From Streptomyces polyasparticus (GTDB lineage: Bacteria; Actinomycetota; Actinomycetes; Streptomycetales; Streptomycetaceae): a DNA stretch of 64,000 nt. The notes under the pieces are model-generated. The model did no database searches. It was given only the letters and a program-made list of their open reading frames with translations, and was not told the DNA's origin. Positions 44,848-53,514 of this stretch are shown here, piece by piece. Location: NCBI RefSeq assembly GCF_014493765.1, contig NZ_JACTVJ010000004.1:682001-746000 (forward strand), written 5' to 3'. Positions within the stretch are counted from its first letter, which is position 1, and each line of letters begins with the position of its first letter. The translations under genes were made by a program, and so were the position numbers.

Positions 44848-45462
44848 ATGGACGCCGTCAGGGTCGCGCTCCTGCGCGAAGTGCTCGCCGGTACGGAGTG
44901 GCCGTCGGCCACCCGCCGTTTCGCCTCGTCCCTGCGCGGCTCGGTCGTCCCGCACGGCGGCGGGCTGCTCCTGGTCGGCACGGAGGGATACGAGCCCTGG
45001 CATCTGGCCGCGCATCTGGTCGACGAGGCGGCCTGGTCGGGCACACCGGAGCTGACGCCGACGCTCGTACGGCACCGGGTGCGGGCATCGGATCCCGCGC
45101 ACCTGTCCGTGGGCCTCGGCCGGATCGAGGCGGCCCGCAGCGGCGAGACGCTTCTGGTGGTGGCCCCGGACGACCCCGGCGAGGGGCTGCTCTCGCGCGT
45201 GCACGACGCGCGGCGGGCGGGGGCCACGGTCCTGGCGCTGGACGCGGGCGGGGGCGAACTGCCTTCGCTCGCGCATGAGTTGCTGAGCGTGCCGCCCTGG
45301 CAGGAGCTGGATCTCGACACGGTGCAGCATCTGGTCAGCGCGGCCGCCGGCGAGAACTGCCTGCCCTCGACGGCACCCGCCCTGCGCTCGGGCCGCCGCC
45401 TTCGCGACCGTCTGTCGCGCCTGGCGGACCAGCTGACGGCGCCGCCGCCGGCACGGTGGTGA
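44848..45462 (+). CDS. Conserved hypothetical protein
   Basis: This product of about 204 residues has no signal peptide or membrane segment. I recognise no domain. Features include LLREVLAGTEWPSATRRFAS near the start, HGGGLLLVGTEGYEPWHLAA and a later SLAHELLSVPPWQELDLDT, then a basic C-terminus. The start is uncertain: ATG 44848 gives MDAVRV and ATG 44839 adds three residues. The 207-bp space before it (44641-44847) shows no other feature. Confidence 0.7.
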   Translation: MDAVRVALLREVLAGTEWPSATRRFASSLRGSVVPHGGGLLLVGTEGYEPWHLAAHLVDEAAWSGTPELTPTLVRHRVRASDPAHLSVGLGRIEAARSGETLLVVAPDDPGEGLLSRVHDARRAGATVLALDAGGGELPSLAHELLSVPPWQELDLDTVQHLVSAAAGENCLPSTAPALRSGRRLRDRLSRLADQLTAPPPARW

Positions 45463-45491
45463 GCGCGGAGGCTCACGGTGTGAGCCCGGAA

Positions 45492-45536
45492 GGCTCCGCA
45501 GACGGGCATCCCCCACCGGCGCCCGTCTGCGGAGCC
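45492..45536. terminator. Bidirectional terminator before the heme oxygenase gene end
   Basis: A perfect 16-bp stem (GGCTCCGCAGACGGGC and its complement) closes a 13-base loop between two convergent genes. Confidence 0.88.
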
Positions 45537-45543
45537 GCTCCCG

Positions 45544-46206
45544 TCAGGCGCTGAGCGGGAACTCCTCGCCCAGGGCGCGGAACACCCCGGTGTTCAGCGC
45601 GAAGGCGCGCTTGCACTCGTCGATCACGCGCTGCTTCTCCAGGTCGTCCACCGCGAGGGCGTCGAGCAGCTCGCGGTAGCCGCGCTTGAAGGCCGCCGGG
45701 TTGGAGATCTCCTCGAAGACGTAGAACCGCACGCCGTCGCCCTTGCGGCTGAAGCCCCAGGTCTTCTCGGCCTTGTCGCGGATGATCTGGCCGCCGGACA
45801 GGTCCCCGAGGTAGCGCGTGTAGTGGTGCGCCACATAGCCCGCGGGCCAGGTGCGGGCGCACTCGGCGACCCGCTCGGCGTAGGCGGCCGTGGCCGGCAG
45901 CGGCGCGAGCGTCTCGCGCCAGCCCTCGCCGCCGTGCAGATGGGTGAGGTCGCGCTCCAGGGCCTCCGTGCGCATCAGCTCGGGCTGGATGAACGGGCCC
46001 GCGACCGGGTCGTCCGCGAGGACCGGCGCCGCGTCCTCCAGCGCCCGGTACACGAACCACAGCTGCTCCGTGTAGCGCGTGTACGCATCCACGCCGAGCC
46101 GTCCGCCGAGCAGGTCGCTCATGAACGTCGAGGTCTCGGCCTCGGTGTGCTGCTCGTGCGACGCGGTGCGGATGACCGTCGAGAAGGGCGTGACGGATGT
46201 GTCCAC
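45544..46206 (-). CDS. hmuO: Heme oxygenase (HmuO type)
   Basis: This 220-residue cytoplasmic enzyme opens heme to biliverdin, CO and free iron. The fold motifs are clear: the proximal ligand His20 in SHEQHTEAETSTFM, FMSDLLGGRLGVDAYTRYTE, and the distal helix RYLGDLSGGQIIRDKAEK. They resemble HmuO of Corynebacterium diphtheriae closely. The GTG at 46206 has CGGAGG six bases upstream. A perfect palindromic iron box lies 48 bp upstream (46254-46271). With HtaA and HmuTUV encoded at 53.5-59.6 kb, it completes heme-iron use. Confidence 0.94.
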   Translation of the reverse strand: MDTSVTPFSTVIRTASHEQHTEAETSTFMSDLLGGRLGVDAYTRYTEQLWFVYRALEDAAPVLADDPVAGPFIQPELMRTEALERDLTHLHGGEGWRETLAPLPATAAYAERVAECARTWPAGYVAHHYTRYLGDLSGGQIIRDKAEKTWGFSRKGDGVRFYVFEEISNPAAFKRGYRELLDALAVDDLEKQRVIDECKRAFALNTGVFRALGEEFPLSA

Positions 46207-46253
46207 AGGGACCTCCGGATCCGAAGAAGCGGGAAACTACTCTTGATCCTCGT

Positions 46254-46271
46254 ACTTAGGTTTGCCTAAGT
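46254..46271. promoter_or_regulatory. Iron box upstream of heme oxygenase
   Basis: ACTTAGGTTTGCCTAAGT is a palindrome with arms ACTTAGG and CCTAAGT and matches the TTAGG-CCTAA core of DtxR/DmdR operators. It lies in the heme oxygenase promoter region, so the gene should be repressed when iron is plentiful. Confidence 0.85.
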
Positions 46272-46364
46272 CAATGGGTTCCCGACGACCTGTCGGGAAA
46301 GTTTCCGGACTGACTGTCGGTAAAACCTCCCGGACGTCTCGAAAATCGGCACAAGCAACGCAAA

Positions 46365-46388
46365 GGGCCCGTCGTAGCCGACGGGCCC
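46365..46388. terminator. Terminator after map
   Basis: A perfect 10-bp stem (GGGCCCGTCG and its complement) closes a TAGC loop 18 bp past the map stop. Confidence 0.82.
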
Positions 46389-46406
46389 AGTGGGTGCGGG
46401 TGGAGC

Positions 46407-47264
46407 TCAGGGAAGGGTCAGGATCTCCGCTCCCGTGTCCGTCACCACCAGTGTGTGCTCGAACTGGGCGGTCCGCTTCCTGTCCTTGGTGACGACCGTC
46501 CAGCCGTCCTCCCACATGTCGTACTCGTGCGTGCCGAGGGTGAGCATCGGCTCGATCGTGAACGTCATGCCGGGCTGGATCACGGTCGTGGCGTGCGGCG
46601 AGTCGTAGTGCGGGATGATCAGGCCGCTGTGGAAGGACGAGTTGATGCCGTGGCCGGTGAAGTCGCGCACGACCCCGTAGCCGAAGCGCTTCGCGTACGA
46701 CTCGATGACCCGGCCGATGATGTTGATCTGGCGGCCGGGCTTCACGGCCTTGATGGCGCGGTCGAGCGACTCGCGGGTGCGCTCGACGAGCAGCTTCGAC
46801 TCCTCGTCGACGTCGCCCACGAAGTAGGTGGCGTTGTTGTCGCCGTGCACGCCGCCGATGTACGCGGTGACGTCCAGGTTGATGATGTCGCCGTCGTTGA
46901 GGACGGTGGAGTCCGGAATGCCGTGGCAGATGACCTCGTTGACGGAGGTGCACAGCGACTTGGGGAAGCCGCGGTAGCCGAGCGTCGACGGGTAGGCGCC
47001 GTGGTCGAGCATGAACTCGTGGGCCACACGGTCGAGTTCGTCGGTGGTGACCCCGGGTGCGATGTGCTTGGCGGCCTCGGCCATCGCCTGGGCGGCGATC
47101 CGGCCGGCGATCCGCATCGCCTCGATCGTCTCGGGGGTCTGCACCTCAGGCCCCGTGTACGGCTTCGGCGCCGGCTTGCCCACGTATTCGGGGCGCCGGA
47201 TGTTGCCGGGCACGGAGCGGATGGGAGAGAGCTCCCCTGGTACGAGCAGCGACGGGACAGACAT
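46407..47264 (-). CDS. map: Methionine aminopeptidase, type I
   Basis: This 285-residue cytoplasmic enzyme removes the initiator methionine from new proteins. The metal-ligand elements are present: [20 protein letters not shown] (two Asp), [19 protein letters not shown] (His), [10 protein letters not shown] (Glu) and the last Glu in [10 protein letters not shown]. An N-terminal extension of about 40 residues precedes the catalytic domain. The ATG at 47264 follows a weak site. Streptomyces often carry two map genes, and this would be the one outside the ribosomal protein region. Confidence 0.95.
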   Translation of the reverse strand: MSVPSLLVPGELSPIRSVPGNIRRPEYVGKPAPKPYTGPEVQTPETIEAMRIAGRIAAQAMAEAAKHIAPGVTTDELDRVAHEFMLDHGAYPSTLGYRGFPKSLCTSVNEVICHGIPDSTVLNDGDIINLDVTAYIGGVHGDNNATYFVGDVDEESKLLVERTRESLDRAIKAVKPGRQINIIGRVIESYAKRFGYGVVRDFTGHGINSSFHSGLIIPHYDSPHATTVIQPGMTFTIEPMLTLGTHEYDMWEDGWTVVTKDRKRTAQFEHTLVVTDTGAEILTLP

Positions 47265-47343
47265 GTCAGTGAGTGTAACGAGCGCTCATCGGGCACGATG
47301 GCGGCGTGGGAGCGCATCAGCCGCTCGCGGGAAGGAGCCGGGG

Positions 47344-47568
47344 ATGGCCCTGTTCAAGAAGCGCACGGTCGGCAAGCCGGGTGAGTGGTACTACTGCCTG
47401 GAGCACAAGAAGGTCGAGGAAGGACCCGAGTGCCCGGGCAAGGACCGCTTCGGTCCGTACGCCAGCCGGGAGGAGGCCGCGCACGCGATGCAGACGGCCC
47501 AGGAGCGGAATCTGGAGTGGGAGACGGATCCCAAGTGGCATGACCGCGAGGGCGACGGCGGGAGCTGA
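47344..47568 (+). CDS. Small conserved hypothetical protein
   Basis: This 74-residue soluble protein (starts MALFKKRTVGKPGEWYYC) has two cysteines, at WYYCLEHKK and GPECPGKDRFGPY, and an acidic/Trp-rich end (LEWETDPKWHD). I have seen similar short proteins in Streptomyces without an assigned role; the middle (GPYASREEAAHAMQTAQERN) is reminiscent of a SPOR-like strand-helix. The ATG at 47344 has GAAGGAG seven bases upstream. It is divergent from map. Confidence 0.8.
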   Translation: MALFKKRTVGKPGEWYYCLEHKKVEEGPECPGKDRFGPYASREEAAHAMQTAQERNLEWETDPKWHDREGDGGS

Positions 47569-47607
47569 GCCGGCGCGGGACCGTGCGGGCGTGGCGGGCG
47601 GGATGTC

Positions 47608-48945
47608 TCAGGCCGGTTCGGCCGCGGTCGTCTCGCCCGCCTTCTCGTGTGCCGCCTTGCGCCGCTGCGCATCCGGATCCGTATCGGCATCGTAGGAGAC
47701 CAACTTCGGCAGCGCGGCCGTGAGCAGCGCGACCGCGGCCACGCAGGCCGCGCCGCCGGACCAGATCGCGGCGCGCGTCCCGGTCCAGCCGGCCATCGCG
47801 CCCGCGCGCACCTGGCCGAGCTGCGGGCCCACGCTGTACGAGAGCACCTCGATGCCCGCGAGGCGGCCGCGCAGCTCGTCGGGGATGGTCTGGTTCCAGA
47901 TCGTGGAGCGGCCCAGGCCGCTGAGCATGTCGCCCGCGCCGGCCAGGGCCAGACAGCACAGGACCAGCCAGACGTTCCCGAACCAGCCGGCCGCCGTGAT
48001 GGCGAGACCCCAGCTCGCCGCGCCGAAGACGACGAGCAGACCGTGCCGGCGCACCCGGGTGGTCCAGCCGCTCGTCAGGCTCAGGGCGAGGGAGCCGATC
48101 GAGCCCGCCGCGTACATCAGACCGAGGGACCAGTCGGCGCCGAGGTCGTCCGCGAGGAACGGGAAGATCGCGTTGGGGAACGCGAAGACCATCGCGGCCA
48201 GGTCGATGGCGTAGGTGCCGAGCAGCACCGGCCGTGACCAGGCGTACCGCGCGCCCTCGGCGATCCCGCGCAGCGAGGGCTTCTCGGCCTCGTGCGAGGG
48301 CGGGGCGGGCGTGAGCCGCAGGCAGAGCAGCACCGAGGCGGTGAAGCCCGCGATGGTGACGGCGTACGCGGTGGCATGCCCGGCGTAGGCGACGACGAGA
48401 CCGGCGAGCGCGGGGCCCGCGATGGCGCCGATCTGCCAGCGCAGCGCGTTGAGCGCGGCCGCGGCGGTGAGCTGGTCGTGCGGGACGATCCGGGCGAGCA
48501 GGGAGTCGAGCGCGGGGCGCTGGAGTCCGGCGAGCGCGGAGACGCACGCGGCGACGAGGTAGAGGGGCCAGAGCAGCGGGTCCGGCAGGAGCGCGTTGAC
48601 GAGGAGGACGACCGCGAGGAGCCCGAGGCCCGCCTCGGTGAGCAGGATGACCTTGCGGCGGTCGACGGCGTCGGCGAGCGCGCCTCCGTACAGGCCGAAC
48701 ACGATCAGCGGTATCAGCTCGACCGCGCCCATCGCGCCCACGGCGAGCGGGGATTCGGTGAGGTCCTTGATCTGCAGCGGCAGGGCGATCATCGCCATGA
48801 AGCTGCCGAAGTACGTGACCAGGCCCTGCGTCCACAGGAGCCGGAAGTCGCGGCTGCTGCGCCAGGGGGACAGGTCGGGAAGTATCGCCGCGAAACGGGA
48901 GGCGGAGGGCTGATCGGAAACCTGATCGGAGGGCTGGTCGGTCAC
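47608..48945 (-). CDS. MFS transporter (EntS-like 12-helix exporter)
   Basis: This 445-residue permease has about twelve transmembrane segments. A soluble N-terminal stretch precedes RDFRLLWTQGLVTYFGSFM. The motif-A loop is FGLYGGALADAVDRRKVIL, and LNALRWQIGAIAGPALAGLV lies in helix 5, all as in the enterobactin-exporter-like branch. It may export a siderophore or drug, and its place next to iron genes is suggestive only. I chose the GTG at 48945 (MTDQPSDQ). An upstream in-frame GTG at 48999 is possible but closer to the preceding gene. Confidence 0.88.
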   Translation of the reverse strand: MTDQPSDQVSDQPSASRFAAILPDLSPWRSSRDFRLLWTQGLVTYFGSFMAMIALPLQIKDLTESPLAVGAMGAVELIPLIVFGLYGGALADAVDRRKVILLTEAGLGLLAVVLLVNALLPDPLLWPLYLVAACVSALAGLQRPALDSLLARIVPHDQLTAAAALNALRWQIGAIAGPALAGLVVAYAGHATAYAVTIAGFTASVLLCLRLTPAPPSHEAEKPSLRGIAEGARYAWSRPVLLGTYAIDLAAMVFAFPNAIFPFLADDLGADWSLGLMYAAGSIGSLALSLTSGWTTRVRRHGLLVVFGAASWGLAITAAGWFGNVWLVLCCLALAGAGDMLSGLGRSTIWNQTIPDELRGRLAGIEVLSYSVGPQLGQVRAGAMAGWTGTRAAIWSGGAACVAAVALLTAALPKLVSYDADTDPDAQRRKAAHEKAGETTAAEPA

Positions 48946-49018
48946 GAGAGGCCATGTTCCGTGCGAAGCGCGAGGGGGAGCAAGCGATTTCCGGGCCACG
49001 CGGCACCGGGCGGAACCG

Positions 49019-50008
49019 CTACTCCCCCGTCGCGCTGGTGATCCCCATGATCCGGCTGGCCACCACGACCCCCGGCTTCGCGGAGCCCTTCGCGGGGACC
49101 TGGGCCGCGAGGTTGGAGACGCGTTCCAGGGTGATGGACTGCTTCACCTCGCCGGTGAGCAGCGCCTGCACGTCCTTCGGCACATTGATCTTCAGACCCT
49201 CGGAGGTCGTCTGCTTCTCGAAGTGCCGCGTCGCGAAGAACACGAACGCGCCGCCGTCCTCCGTCCGCAGCCCGAGCGGCGCGAAGTCCCCCGCCTGCTC
49301 CGGCTGGTCGACCCACTGGCGCGACCAGCCGGGGCTCGACTCGCGGGCCTTGCGGTCGGCGCGCCAGCCGCTCGTGTGCGGCCCGTCGGCAAAGCCCTCG
49401 CCGCCGTCCTTGAGATACGTGGCGTACTCGGCGGGCAGTCTGCCCGGCGCCATGGCGAGCTCATTGACGTCGGCGTCCGCCGGCGTCGCGAAGCCGTCCT
49501 TGTCGGTCTTGAACTCGGGGACCTCGCCGGGCGTCAGGATGTTGAGGTACGCGACCCGCCAAGGGTCGTCGGCGGCGTGCTTCACGAACAGGAGCAGCCA
49601 GTGCGTGTCCTTGGCGGGGTCGTCGTCCACATCCCGGTTGCTGTCCGTGTCCGCGACGAAGTACCGCGGCCAGCCCGCCTTCTTGGGGATGGCGAACTTC
49701 GCGTCGGTGAGTTCGAGCGGGGCGTGTCCGGGGTTGCCGTCCGGGGAGTTCTTCGACTTCGCCTTCAGACCGGCCTGGTTGATCGCACCGAGAGCTCCGG
49801 TGACGTGCTTCGCGGAGAGCGCCGGGTCATAGGCCTTGTCGGCCTTGTTGTAGGCAGTGGTGAACTCCTCAAGAGCCTGCGCCGCCTCGGACTTCGTCGC
49901 CGCCGGGACGATCTCCCGCTCCCCGTGCACCGTCACGCATCCGCTCGCGGTCAGGGCCAGGACCGCCATCGCTGCCCCCGCCGCTGCCGGCCGACTCACC
50001 CTGCTCAT
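49019..50008 (-). CDS. Secreted lipoprotein of unknown function
   Basis: This 329-residue protein has a signal peptide ending in the lipobox TASGC (Cys24), so it is anchored outside the membrane. The rest is soluble, with Trp-rich segments such as WLLLFVKHAADDPWRVAYLN and APLGLRTEDGGAFVFFATRH. I do not recognise a domain with certainty. The ATG at 50008 has an AGAAGG site. Its first 140 bp overlap the 3' end of efeU in another frame, so it is probably translated from the efe transcript. Confidence 0.8.
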   Translation of the reverse strand: MSRVSRPAAAGAAMAVLALTASGCVTVHGEREIVPAATKSEAAQALEEFTTAYNKADKAYDPALSAKHVTGALGAINQAGLKAKSKNSPDGNPGHAPLELTDAKFAIPKKAGWPRYFVADTDSNRDVDDDPAKDTHWLLLFVKHAADDPWRVAYLNILTPGEVPEFKTDKDGFATPADADVNELAMAPGRLPAEYATYLKDGGEGFADGPHTSGWRADRKARESSPGWSRQWVDQPEQAGDFAPLGLRTEDGGAFVFFATRHFEKQTTSEGLKINVPKDVQALLTGEVKQSITLERVSNLAAQVPAKGSAKPGVVVASRIMGITSATGE

Positions 50009-50864
50009 GGCTCGCCTTCTGCTCCGTGCGCCCCAGCGCTTCCTTACGCCCCAGTGCTGACGCAGGGAACCCTACCGGGGCCAGGAACAGCACCAGGGTG
50101 GGGACCAGATACAGCGCCCACACCGTGACCTGGAGCACGGTCGGGTCGGGCTGGAAGTTGAAGATGCCCTTGAGCAGGGTCGCGTGCCAGGTGTCCGGCG
50201 GGTAGCCGTCGCTGATGTCGAAGGCCTTGTTCCCCAGGCCGCCGACGAACCGCGCCTCCTGCAGATCGTGCATCCCGTACGCGAGGACGCCGGCCGCCAC
50301 GACGACCAGCATCCCGCCGGTCCACTGGAAGAACTTGGACAGGTTGATGCGCAGGGCGCCGCGGTAGAACAGCCAGCCCATGACCACCGCGGTGAGCAGG
50401 CCGAGCAGACAGCCCGCGAGCGGCCGCCAGCCGTCGTCGGCCGCGTCCACCGAGCGCCACACGAACAGCGAGGTCTCGATGCCTTCGCGGCCGACCGCGA
50501 GGAAGGCGGTGGCCACCAGGGCGCCGGTGCCGAGCGAGAGCGCCGCGTCCAGCTTGCCGTGCAGTTCGGCCTTCAGATGCCGGGCGGTGCGCCGCATCCA
50601 GAAGACCATCCACGTCACGAGGCCCACCGCGACGATCGACAGGGTGCCGCCGATCAGTTCCTGGGCCTCGAAGGTCAGCTCCTGCGTACCGAACTGCAGG
50701 CCCGCGCCGAACGCGAGGGACACCGTCACCGCGATGCCGACCCCGATCCAGATCGCGGGCAGCGCCTTGCGGTTGTCCGTCTTGACCAGATACGCGACCA
50801 GGATGCAGACGACGAGGGAGGCTTCGAGCCCTTCGCGCAGACCTATCAGGTAGTTGGCGAACAT
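49869..50864 (-). CDS. efeU: Iron permease EfeU (FTR1 family)
   Basis: This 331-residue membrane protein has about seven transmembrane segments and two iron-passage motifs, REGLE (10-14) and REGIE (126-130). FTR1/EfeU proteins import iron after oxidation or with EfeO/EfeB. The C-terminal 60 residues are a Gly/Asp/Arg-rich tail (GGGSDGGPGPDRERMRDGA) with no homology I recognise, and they lie in the overlap with the downstream lipoprotein gene. It begins three bases after the efeB stop. The operon order efeO-efeB-efeU is intact. Confidence 0.92.
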   Translation of the reverse strand: MFANYLIGLREGLEASLVVCILVAYLVKTDNRKALPAIWIGVGIAVTVSLAFGAGLQFGTQELTFEAQELIGGTLSIVAVGLVTWMVFWMRRTARHLKAELHGKLDAALSLGTGALVATAFLAVGREGIETSLFVWRSVDAADDGWRPLAGCLLGLLTAVVMGWLFYRGALRINLSKFFQWTGGMLVVVAAGVLAYGMHDLQEARFVGGLGNKAFDISDGYPPDTWHATLLKGIFNFQPDPTVLQVTVWALYLVPTLVLFLAPVGFPASALGRKEALGRTEQKASHEQGESAGSGGGSDGGPGPDRERMRDGARGAGDRPGGDEVRGGAGS

Positions 50865-50867
50865 GGC

Positions 50868-52142
50868 TCAGCCCTTTCCGGAGAACAGCTCGCGGCCCCA
50901 CCAGTCGGCGTCGTCCCGTACCCCGGGCGGCACCGCGAAGACCGCCGAACCGACGTGCTGGATGTACTCGTTGAGCACATCGCGCCGCGCCAGGCTCAGC
51001 TGTACGGGGATGAACGCGTCGCGTACGTCGCGCTGGTAGGCCAGGAAGAACAGGCCCGCGTCGAGCCGGCCGAGCCCGTCCGTGCCGTCGGTGAAGGAGT
51101 AGCCGCGGCGCAGCATCATCGCGCCGCCGTTGTTGTCCGGGTGCGCGAGCCGTACGTGCGCGACCTCGGGCATGGCCTTGAGGTTGGGCTCGTCGTGCTC
51201 GCGCTTCTTGCCGAACGGAGCACCCTCGCCCTTGGTGCGGCCGAAGATGTCCTCCTGTTCCTTGAGCGAGGTGCGGTCCCAGGTCTCGATGTTCATCCGG
51301 ATCCGGCGCGCCACGAGATACGAGCCGCCGGCCATCCAGTCGGGGCCGTCCTTCTCCGACACCCACACGTGCTTGCGCAGGTTGGCGGTGTCGTTGCCCG
51401 CGATGTTCCGGGTGCCGTCCTTGAAGCCCATCATGTTGCGCGGGGTCTGGGCGTCGGGCGTGGTCGACGAGGTCTTGCCGAAGCCGAGCTGCGACCAGCG
51501 GATGGCGACCTTGCCGAAGCCGATCCGCGCGAGGTTGCGGATGGCGTGCACCGCGACCTGGGGGTCGTCGGCGCAGGCCTGGACGCACAGGTCGCCGCCG
51601 CTGCGGGCCGGGTCAAGGTTGTCACCGGGGAACTTGGGCAGGTCCACAAGTGCCTTGGGCCGCTTGCCCTCCAGGCCGAACCGGCCGTCGAAGAGCGAGG
51701 GCCCGAAGCCGACCGTGAGGGTGAGCCGGGACGGCTTGAGGCCGAGCGCCTCGCCGGTGTCGTCCGGCGGCGCCTCCACGATGCCGCCGTACGCGCCCTG
51801 GCCGACCGGGTGCCCCTGCGTCATCAGCGCGGCGGCCTCGGTCCACTCCTTCAGGAGCTCGATCAGCTCCGCGCGGTCCTTGGTCTTCACGTCGAACGCG
51901 GCGAAGTGCAGCCGGTCCTGCACGGCGGTCGCGATGCCCGCCTGGTGCTTGCCGTGGAAGGGCACGGCCGCGCCGGTCTCGGCGACCGGCACGGTGTCCT
52001 CGCCGTCACCGGTGAACGCGGCCACCGCGCCACCGGCCGCGGCGGCACCGAGCGCGAGCCCCGCACCGCCCAAGGCGAGCACCGAACGCCGTGACGGCAC
52101 CTGTGCCTTCCCGTCCACGGCGTTGTCCTTGGCGTCCATCAT
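50868..52142 (-). CDS. efeB: Tat-exported DyP-type heme peroxidase EfeB (DtpA-like)
   Basis: This 424-residue peroxidase is exported folded: the Tat signal is SRRSVLALGGAGLALG (RR at 18-19). DyP features include GFKDGTRNIAGND with the catalytic Asp, HAIRNLARIGFGKVAIRWSQ near the proximal heme site, and late RRGYSFTDGTDGLGRLDAGL. EfeB proteins use heme and peroxide; in Streptomyces the relative DtpA is linked to copper-enzyme maturation. The start is one of two adjacent ATG codons at 52142/52139. It lies 13 bp after efeO in the same operon. Confidence 0.93.
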   Translation of the reverse strand: MMDAKDNAVDGKAQVPSRRSVLALGGAGLALGAAAAGGAVAAFTGDGEDTVPVAETGAAVPFHGKHQAGIATAVQDRLHFAAFDVKTKDRAELIELLKEWTEAAALMTQGHPVGQGAYGGIVEAPPDDTGEALGLKPSRLTLTVGFGPSLFDGRFGLEGKRPKALVDLPKFPGDNLDPARSGGDLCVQACADDPQVAVHAIRNLARIGFGKVAIRWSQLGFGKTSSTTPDAQTPRNMMGFKDGTRNIAGNDTANLRKHVWVSEKDGPDWMAGGSYLVARRIRMNIETWDRTSLKEQEDIFGRTKGEGAPFGKKREHDEPNLKAMPEVAHVRLAHPDNNGGAMMLRRGYSFTDGTDGLGRLDAGLFFLAYQRDVRDAFIPVQLSLARRDVLNEYIQHVGSAVFAVPPGVRDDADWWGRELFSGKG

Positions 52143-52155
52143 GGCGTCCGTCCCC

Positions 52156-53310
52156 CTACTTCACTACCGCGGCGGCGAGCTTCGACAGCGGCTCGGCCAG
52201 CGCGTTGACCCCGTCGGAGAGCTCCTTGCGCTCTTCCTTGCCGACCTTGTCGTAGGACGTGAACTCGTAGGAGTTCTTGTCCTCGCGGTACTTGTCGAGC
52301 AGCGTGTTCAGGGCGGCGAACTGCTTGTCGAGCTCCTTGACGAGCTCCGGGTCGTTCTTCGCCGCGACCTCCTTGAGCAGGCCGTACGACATCTCGGCGC
52401 CCTCGACGTTCGCCTTGAAGTCGACGAGGTCGGTGTGCGAGTAGCGCTCCTCCTCGCCGGTGACCTTGCCGGTGGCGACCTCGTCGAGGAGCTCCTTGGC
52501 GCCGTTGGCCATCGACGTGGGCGTGATCTCGGCCTCGTTGACCCGGTCCTGCCAGGCCTCCAGGTCCTTGATCAGCAGGTCGGCGAGCTCCTTGTCGCGG
52601 TCGGTGAGCTTCTTGTCCTTCCACAGCGAGCGCTCGATGCGGTGCCAGCCGGTCCAGTCCTTCTCCAGGTCCTGACCCTCTTCGAGACCGTCCTCGCGCA
52701 GGTCGACCTTGGGGTCGATGTCGCCGAAGGACTCGGCCACGGGCTCGGTGCGCTCCCAGCCGATACGGCTCGGCGCGTACGCGGCCTTCGCGGCCTCCAG
52801 GTCGCCGGCCTTCACGGCGTCCGCGAACTTCTTGGCGAGCGGCAGGGTCTCGTCGGCCTGCTCCTGCGCGTACTTGCGGTACGCGGCCACGGCGGCGTCC
52901 AGCTTCGGGTCGCGCTTGGCGGTCTGGCCGCCGCCGGTCGCCTTGACCTGCTGGCGGATGCCGTCGCCCTTCATGCCCGGCTTGCAGGCGATCTGGTACG
53001 AACCGGCCTTCACCTCGGCGGTGACGTTCTGCTTCGTACCGGGGCCGATGTTCTCGCGCTCGGTGACGATGCGGTCGTCCGGGAAGAGGATGTAGACCTC
53101 GGTGACCTTGGAGCCCTTGTTCTCCACGGCGAGCTCGATGTGCCCGGCCGGGAACTCCTTCTTGTCGACCTCGCACTTGTCGTCGGTGGCGGTGACCGAG
53201 ATGAGGTGGTCGTCGCCGGCCTTGGCGTCCGACTTCTCGGTGCAGCCGGTGGCTATCACGGCAAGGGCCACCGCGGTGGCGGAAGCGACGGTTGTACGGG
53301 CGGCACGCAT
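52156..53310 (-). CDS. efeO: EfeO lipoprotein: cupredoxin plus M75 imelysin-like iron-binding protein
   Basis: This 384-residue lipoprotein is exported with the lipobox ATGC (Cys23). An N-terminal cupredoxin-like domain (about 35-130, with VYILFPDDRI and YQIACKPGMKGDGI) precedes an M75 helical domain carrying the iron-site motif GWHRIERSLW (HxxE). It passes iron to EfeU with EfeB as partner. It is the first gene of the efeOBU operon. An iron-box-like sequence lies 40 bp upstream of its ATG at 53310. Confidence 0.93.
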   Translation of the reverse strand: MRAARTTVASATAVALAVIATGCTEKSDAKAGDDHLISVTATDDKCEVDKKEFPAGHIELAVENKGSKVTEVYILFPDDRIVTERENIGPGTKQNVTAEVKAGSYQIACKPGMKGDGIRQQVKATGGGQTAKRDPKLDAAVAAYRKYAQEQADETLPLAKKFADAVKAGDLEAAKAAYAPSRIGWERTEPVAESFGDIDPKVDLREDGLEEGQDLEKDWTGWHRIERSLWKDKKLTDRDKELADLLIKDLEAWQDRVNEAEITPTSMANGAKELLDEVATGKVTGEEERYSHTDLVDFKANVEGAEMSYGLLKEVAAKNDPELVKELDKQFAALNTLLDKYREDKNSYEFTSYDKVGKEERKELSDGVNALAEPLSKLAAAVVK

Positions 53311-53349
53311 ACGGGCTCCAAGGCTTGGACCAGGTGAGGCGTGCCTAAC

Positions 53350-53368
53350 TTATCCGAGCCTTACCTCA
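53350..53368. promoter_or_regulatory. Probable iron box upstream of efeO
   Basis: In the minus-strand sense, TGAGGTAAGGCTCGGATAA matches 13 of 19 positions of TTAGGTTAGGCTAACCTAA. The left half is strong and the right half weak. Its place upstream of the efe operon supports iron control. Confidence 0.65.
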
Positions 53369-53413
53369 CCCCATAGGCCGCGTCCAGTGATTCAGCTCTC
53401 TTGGACGGTGTAT

Positions 53414-53450
53414 GAGCGCGGCCCGGTCACAGAGTGGTCAGGCCGCGCTC
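53414..53450. terminator. Hairpin between hmuV and efeO
   Basis: The 10-bp arms GAGCGCGGCC and GGCCGCGCTC flank a 17-base loop 64 bp beyond the hmuV stop. It separates the hmu transcript from the efe promoter. Confidence 0.75.
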
Positions 53451-53514
53451 AAGTGCAGGTCAAGGGAGGGTCAAGCGGGGTCGCCCGGCCTCGTTCCGTA
53501 AAGGCCTGCGGACC

